Below, piece by piece: positions 60,561 through 64,000 of a stretch of 64,000 bases of DNA (within the stretch, counting starts at the first letter, position 1; every line of letters starts with the position of its first letter). The translations under genes were made by a program, and so were the position numbers. The notes beneath the pieces are model-generated. The model was not told the origin of the DNA. It ran no database searches and saw only the letters and a list, made by a program, of their open reading frames with translations. Origin of the DNA: Eublepharis macularius (taxonomy: Eukaryota > Chordata > Lepidosauria > Squamata > Eublepharidae); NCBI RefSeq assembly GCF_028583425.1, contig NC_072795.1, positions 8,145,001-8,209,000 on the forward strand. Reading direction: 5' to 3'.

Positions 60561-61488
60561 ATAGGATCACTGGTAATGATTTCTCCCGTGGAACTGCTGA
60601 CAAGGAGTATCTGAAAGAGCTGGAAAAAGGAGAATGATTGTAAAATATTTTATGCAGTTATTTTATACAGTAAAATGTTATTTTGTACAGTAAAGTGATT
60701 TGCTACAGTTTTGCAAATGATTATTTGGGGTGTTTGCCTCACCCCCTTTTCTACTTCCTTGTGGTTACATACTGCTGGTCCTCCCCAAATAATTACTAGC
60801 CCACCTTTTTTAACATGCTCATCTGCCTGCTCACATGTACCCGCACTAGCCATTTGTGGCACATTGTGCCCGGCTGCTGCAAGCTACCTGCATTAGAGAC
60901 ATCTCAGAGTTTTGAGCAGGCTCCTCCCGCAGAGAATGCTTGGGAATTGCAGTTCAGTGCTGTGACTGAAATTTTCCTCACTTGCACGGATCTGCCGTTC
61001 TCAGGATCCCTCGGTGAAAGCCGTGATCATTGACATCTGGTGAAAATTGGGCTCGCTTTGTAGAGACGTTTTGGATCACTTGGACTTTCTGATGTGATGC
61101 GTGGAAATGGCTGCCCGTGCCAAAGCCCGTTCCTGAATAAAGGACAGCCAGATTTAACTTGTAGAGTACAGGGCTTCACTGACTTCCAGCTCAGAAAAGA
61201 ATGGCGCTGAGTTCTGTGCATTTTGATGGTTTCTGAGGGGCCATTGCTCTAGCCTGCAAAGTTTGCCAGTGGATGCCGTGCCAGGCCTTGTTAAAACAAT
61301 GAGTCATCCACCCTTCTGGAGATTTGGAAGAGAGGACTAGTGTGGTTTCCAGGTTTTAGCCTGAACTCGCCCACCTCATTCTTAAACGAAAGATGAAGCT
61401 ATCACAGCGATTGTTTGATCTGCTTGAAAGTCATTTCTGAAGACTGTTCAGATCTGGGCTGGTTGCCATTTGGAACCTCAACACTTTC

Positions 61489-61492
<4 letters not shown>

Positions 61493-61528
<36 letters not shown>
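61493..61528 (+). repeat. GA microsatellite
   Basis: About 18 GA dinucleotides in DVL3 intron 1. Confidence 0.95.
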
Positions 61529-61532
<4 letters not shown>

Positions 61533-62084
61533 CAATAGTATGGTTCTTGGCAGGACGGACTGGGGGCTAAAGCGCTTCCTTCAAGGCCTCTGTTTTTCAT
61601 TGCAGAAAGGGCCAAGTTGCTTATAACTGCAGCAGCAGTTATACTTAGGTCTGCTCACACTGGCTCAGTTCAAATGTTGCACCAAACTAAAATGAAGGCA
61701 GCTGGACAATGTCTTGATGTCTCCAGTGAACTGCAGGCTGATCTCGACTCATGGGAAAATTTTTTTCCTGCCTTCCTGCTCTTAATACACAGTCCACCGT
61801 GGCACCGGAAGTGTGGGGTGGAATGTGAGATTACACAGTGGAACGTGTACACCAGTGGAAATTCCATACACAACATCCCACTAGCGGCAAGCATTGGCTA
61901 AAGCCCGTCATTTGTAACTAGGCAGCAAACAGGAACCAGAAGCCATTGTTTCAAATGGGTTTGCAACCCGTGGCTGATGCCAGCTGTGCTTTGGCCTTTG
62001 TTCTGCTTCCAGCGGCCACGGCAGCTCAAGGCAGGAGTGCTGAGCAGCAGCTGTTAGCCGTGGTTCACTTCTCTGTCTTTGGAA

Positions 62085-62290
62085 GCGTGGCGTAGTGATT
62101 AAGCTGTTGGAGTGCATGCCCACTCTGCTATGAAAGCTTACCGGGCAACCTTGGACCAGTCACTTACTCTCAGCCCTCAACAACGGGGTCATTCTGAGGG
62201 TAGAATGGAGAAGGGAGAATGTTGGAAGCCCCGCTAGGTATTCCTTGAGAGGAGAAAAGTGGGATATAAATGAAGTGAATAAATAAAATA
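62085..62290 (+). repeat. MIR-like tRNA SINE
   Basis: GGAAGCGTGGCGTAGTGATT head, CACTCTGCTATGAAAGC, CAACCTTGGACCAGTCACTT, 3' end GGGATATAAATGAAGTGAAT with AAATA. Confidence 0.7.
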
Positions 62291-62343
62291 AGTCTGTGGT
62301 TAGTGAACACCATGATGTCTCAATTGAACGCGAGTTACTAATC

Positions 62344-64000
62344 ATAAGAACATAAGCAAAGCCATGTTGGATCAGGCCAGTGGCCCATCCAGTCCAACAT
62401 TCTGTCACACACAGTGGCTAGAAATCCAGTGCCATCTAAAGGACTGTCAGTGAGGCCAGGACACCAGAAGCCCTCCCACTGCCTTCCTTCCAGCACCAAG
62501 ACAACAGAGCACCACCTCCCCACAAAGAGAATACCATCTATCTCCTGTGGCTAATAGCCACTGATGGACCTCTGCTCCATATATTTGTCCAGTCCCCTCT
62601 TGAAGCTGGCAATGCTTGTAGCTGCCACCACCTCCTGTGGCAACGAATTCCATGTGTTTATCACCCTTTGTGTAAAGTAGTATTTTCTTCTATCTGTTCT
62701 AACCCGACTGCTCAATAATTTCATAGAGTGCCCACGAGTTCTTGTATTGTGAGAAAGGGAGAAAAACACATCTTTCTCTACCTTCTCTAACCCGTGCATT
62801 ATCTTGTAAACCTCTATCATGTCTCCCCTCAGTCGTCTTTTCTCCAGGCTAAAGAGCCCCAAGCGCCTCAATCTTTCCTCATAGGGAAAGTGTTCCAACC
62901 CTTTAATCATTTTAGTTGCCCTTCTCTGTACTTTTTCCAGTGCTATGATATCTTTTTTAAGGTGTGGCGACCAGAACTGTACACAGTACTCCAAATGAGG
63001 CCTCACCATCGATTTATACAGAGGCATTATGATACCGGCTGATTTGTTTTCAATCCCTTTCCTAATAACCCCTAGCATAGCATTAGCTTTTTTTATGGCA
63101 GTCGCACACTGTGCTGACGTTTTTAGTGAGTTATCTATCATGACTCCAAGATCTCTCTCTTGGTCAGTCTCCGCCAGTTCAGACCCCATCAACTTGTATT
63201 TATATTTTGGATTTTTGGTTCCAATGTGCATTACTTTGCACTTGGCTACATTGAACCTCATTTGCCACATGGATGCCCACTCTTCTAGCCTCGACAGATC
63301 CCTTTGGAGTGCCTCACAATCCTCTCTGGCTTTCACCACCCTGAACAATTTCGTGTCATCTGCAAATTTAGCCACTTCACTGCTTAATCCCAATTCCAAA
63401 TCATTAATAAACAAGTTAAAAAGCATTGGACCCAATACCGACCCCTGTGGCACCCCACTGCTCACCACCCTCCACTGTGAGAAGTGCCCGTTTATACTCA
63501 CTCTCTGTTTCCTATTAATTAGCCAGTTTTCGATCCACAAGAGGACTTGGCCCTTTATCCCATAGCTACTGAGCTTACTTAGGAGCCTTTGATGAGGAAC
63601 TTTGTCAAAAGCTTTCTGGAAGTCAAGATAAACAATATCTATCGGGTCTCCCTTGTCCACTTGTTTGTTCACTCCCTCAAAGAACACTAACAGATTGGTG
63701 AGACAAGATCTTCCCTTACAGAACCCATGCTGAGTTTTCCTCATCAGCTTTTGGTCATCAATGTGCCCACTAATTTTATTTTTGATAATAGTTTCCACCA
63801 ACTTACCCGGTATTGACGTCAGGCTGACTGGCCTGTAATTTCCCGGATCTCCCCTGGAACCTTTTTTAAAGATGGGGACAACATTAGCTACCTTCCAGTC
63901 CTCAGGAACAGATGCAGAGTTTAATGACAGATTACATATTTTTGTGAGGAGATCTACAAGATCGTCGTCGTCCTTCTGTGCAGCCCCACATTGGGACTGC
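62344..64000 (-). mobile_element. CR1 LINE, 3' part, continues beyond the window
   Basis: The element runs on the minus strand; its 3' end at 62344 shows the CR1-type short tail (CATAAGAACATAAG on the + strand, 8-bp periodic). The 3' UTR spans 62344-62550. It is antisense inside DVL3 intron 1. The 62344-62640 tail is repeated in diverged form at 20286 and 37965. Confidence 0.85.
62551..64000 (-). CDS. CR1 ORF2 reverse transcriptase, open to the window edge (5' partial)
   Basis: Reverse transcriptase of a CR1-clade LINE, which copies its RNA into the genome by target-primed reverse transcription. The minus-strand frame is open from 63999 to the stop at 62551, 482 codons; the nominal start near 63801 is arbitrary because the same frame continues upstream with VPEDWKVANVVPIFKKG and NYRPVSLTSIPGK. 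Motifs in order: YLDFQKAFDKVPH (RT motif A), SGVPQGSVLGPMLFNLFIND (motif B), KFADDTKL (catalytic FADD, motif C), PLYKSMVRPHLEYCVQFW and KMIKGLEHFPYEERLRRLG (C-terminal domain). No stop or frameshift within this part. The endonuclease domain should lie to the right of the window. It is a transposon gene, not a host gene. Confidence 0.9.
   Translation of the reverse strand, partial: QSQCGAAQKDDDDLVDLLTKICNLSLNSASVPEDWKVANVVPIFKKGSRGDPGNYRPVSLTSIPGKLVETIIKNKISGHIDDQKLMRKTQHGFCKGRSCLTNLLVFFEGVNKQVDKGDPIDIVYLDFQKAFDKVPHQRLLSKLSSYGIKGQVLLWIENWLINRKQRVSINGHFSQWRVVSSGVPQGSVLGPMLFNLFINDLELGLSSEVAKFADDTKLFRVVKAREDCEALQRDLSRLEEWASMWQMRFNVAKCKVMHIGTKNPKYKYKLMGSELAETDQERDLGVMIDNSLKTSAQCATAIKKANAMLGVIRKGIENKSAGIIMPLYKSMVRPHLEYCVQFWSPHLKKDIIALEKVQRRATKMIKGLEHFPYEERLRRLGLFSLEKRRLRGDMIEVYKIMHGLEKVEKDVFFSLSHNTRTRGHSMKLLSSRVRTDRRKYYFTQRVINTWNSLPQEVVAATSIASFKRGLDKYMEQRSISGY

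Larger units (their letters stand above)
42479..64000 (+). other. DVL3: DVL3 intron 1 (at least 21.5 kb)
   Basis: No segment resembling the next DVL exon (residues VVKEEISDDNAK and CFNGRVVSW in the family) was seen between the exon 1 donor and the window end, so the intron is inferred to run through the edge. It holds the ribozyme-like array, MITEs, SINEs and the antisense CR1. Confidence 0.75.

Overview
This is a vertebrate genomic window, most probably from a squamate reptile (lizard, gecko or snake). It contains part of a BovB/RTE LINE, SINEs ending in the BovB 3' tail, a 5S-rRNA-derived SINE, a CR1 LINE with an open reading frame, many L2-type LINE ends, MIR-like tRNA SINEs, hAT MITEs and a Helitron end. 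The species cannot be named from sequence alone. Two protein-coding genes lie in tandem on the + strand: EIF2B5, then DVL3. The same order and orientation occurs on human chromosome 3q27.

EIF2B5 (about 1-29,950). Exons 2 to 16 (15 exons, 4856-29596) were read by eye from splice signals and codon phase. They join to 1,974 bases, 657 codons plus a stop, with consistent phases and no frameshift. Exon 1 with the start codon was not found and should lie to the left of the window. A poly(A) signal is at 29926. The introns hold SINEs, LINE ends, a degenerate BovB copy (10837-11506), a 54-bp minisatellite that ends in a Helitron-like 3' terminus (13680-14528), and a hAT MITE (24467-24771).

Intergenic region (about 29,950-42,000). 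No gene was recognised. It holds an L2 LINE fragment split by a CR1 tail (34060-35690), a CR1 end (37965-38525), a hAT MITE (39904-40226), a TA-flanked MITE (40587-40801) and a roughly 53-bp minisatellite (41141-41990) that runs directly into the DVL3 CpG island.

DVL3 (42312 to beyond 64000). Only coding exon 1 is present (42312-42478, start of the DIX domain). The rest of the window is intron 1, longer than 21.5 kb and rich in repeats. Near its start is a 0.9-kb element (42856-43759) with about 14 tandem copies of a motif that matches the core layout of a small type I hammerhead ribozyme. Related single copies occur elsewhere in the window in fold-back insertions with target-site duplications, which suggests a Penelope-like retroelement family. 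This is the observation most worth following. At the right edge, an antisense CR1 LINE has an uninterrupted reverse-transcriptase frame of at least 482 codons.

Functionally the two genes are independent: EIF2B5 encodes the catalytic subunit of the translation factor eIF2B, and DVL3 a Wnt signalling adaptor.
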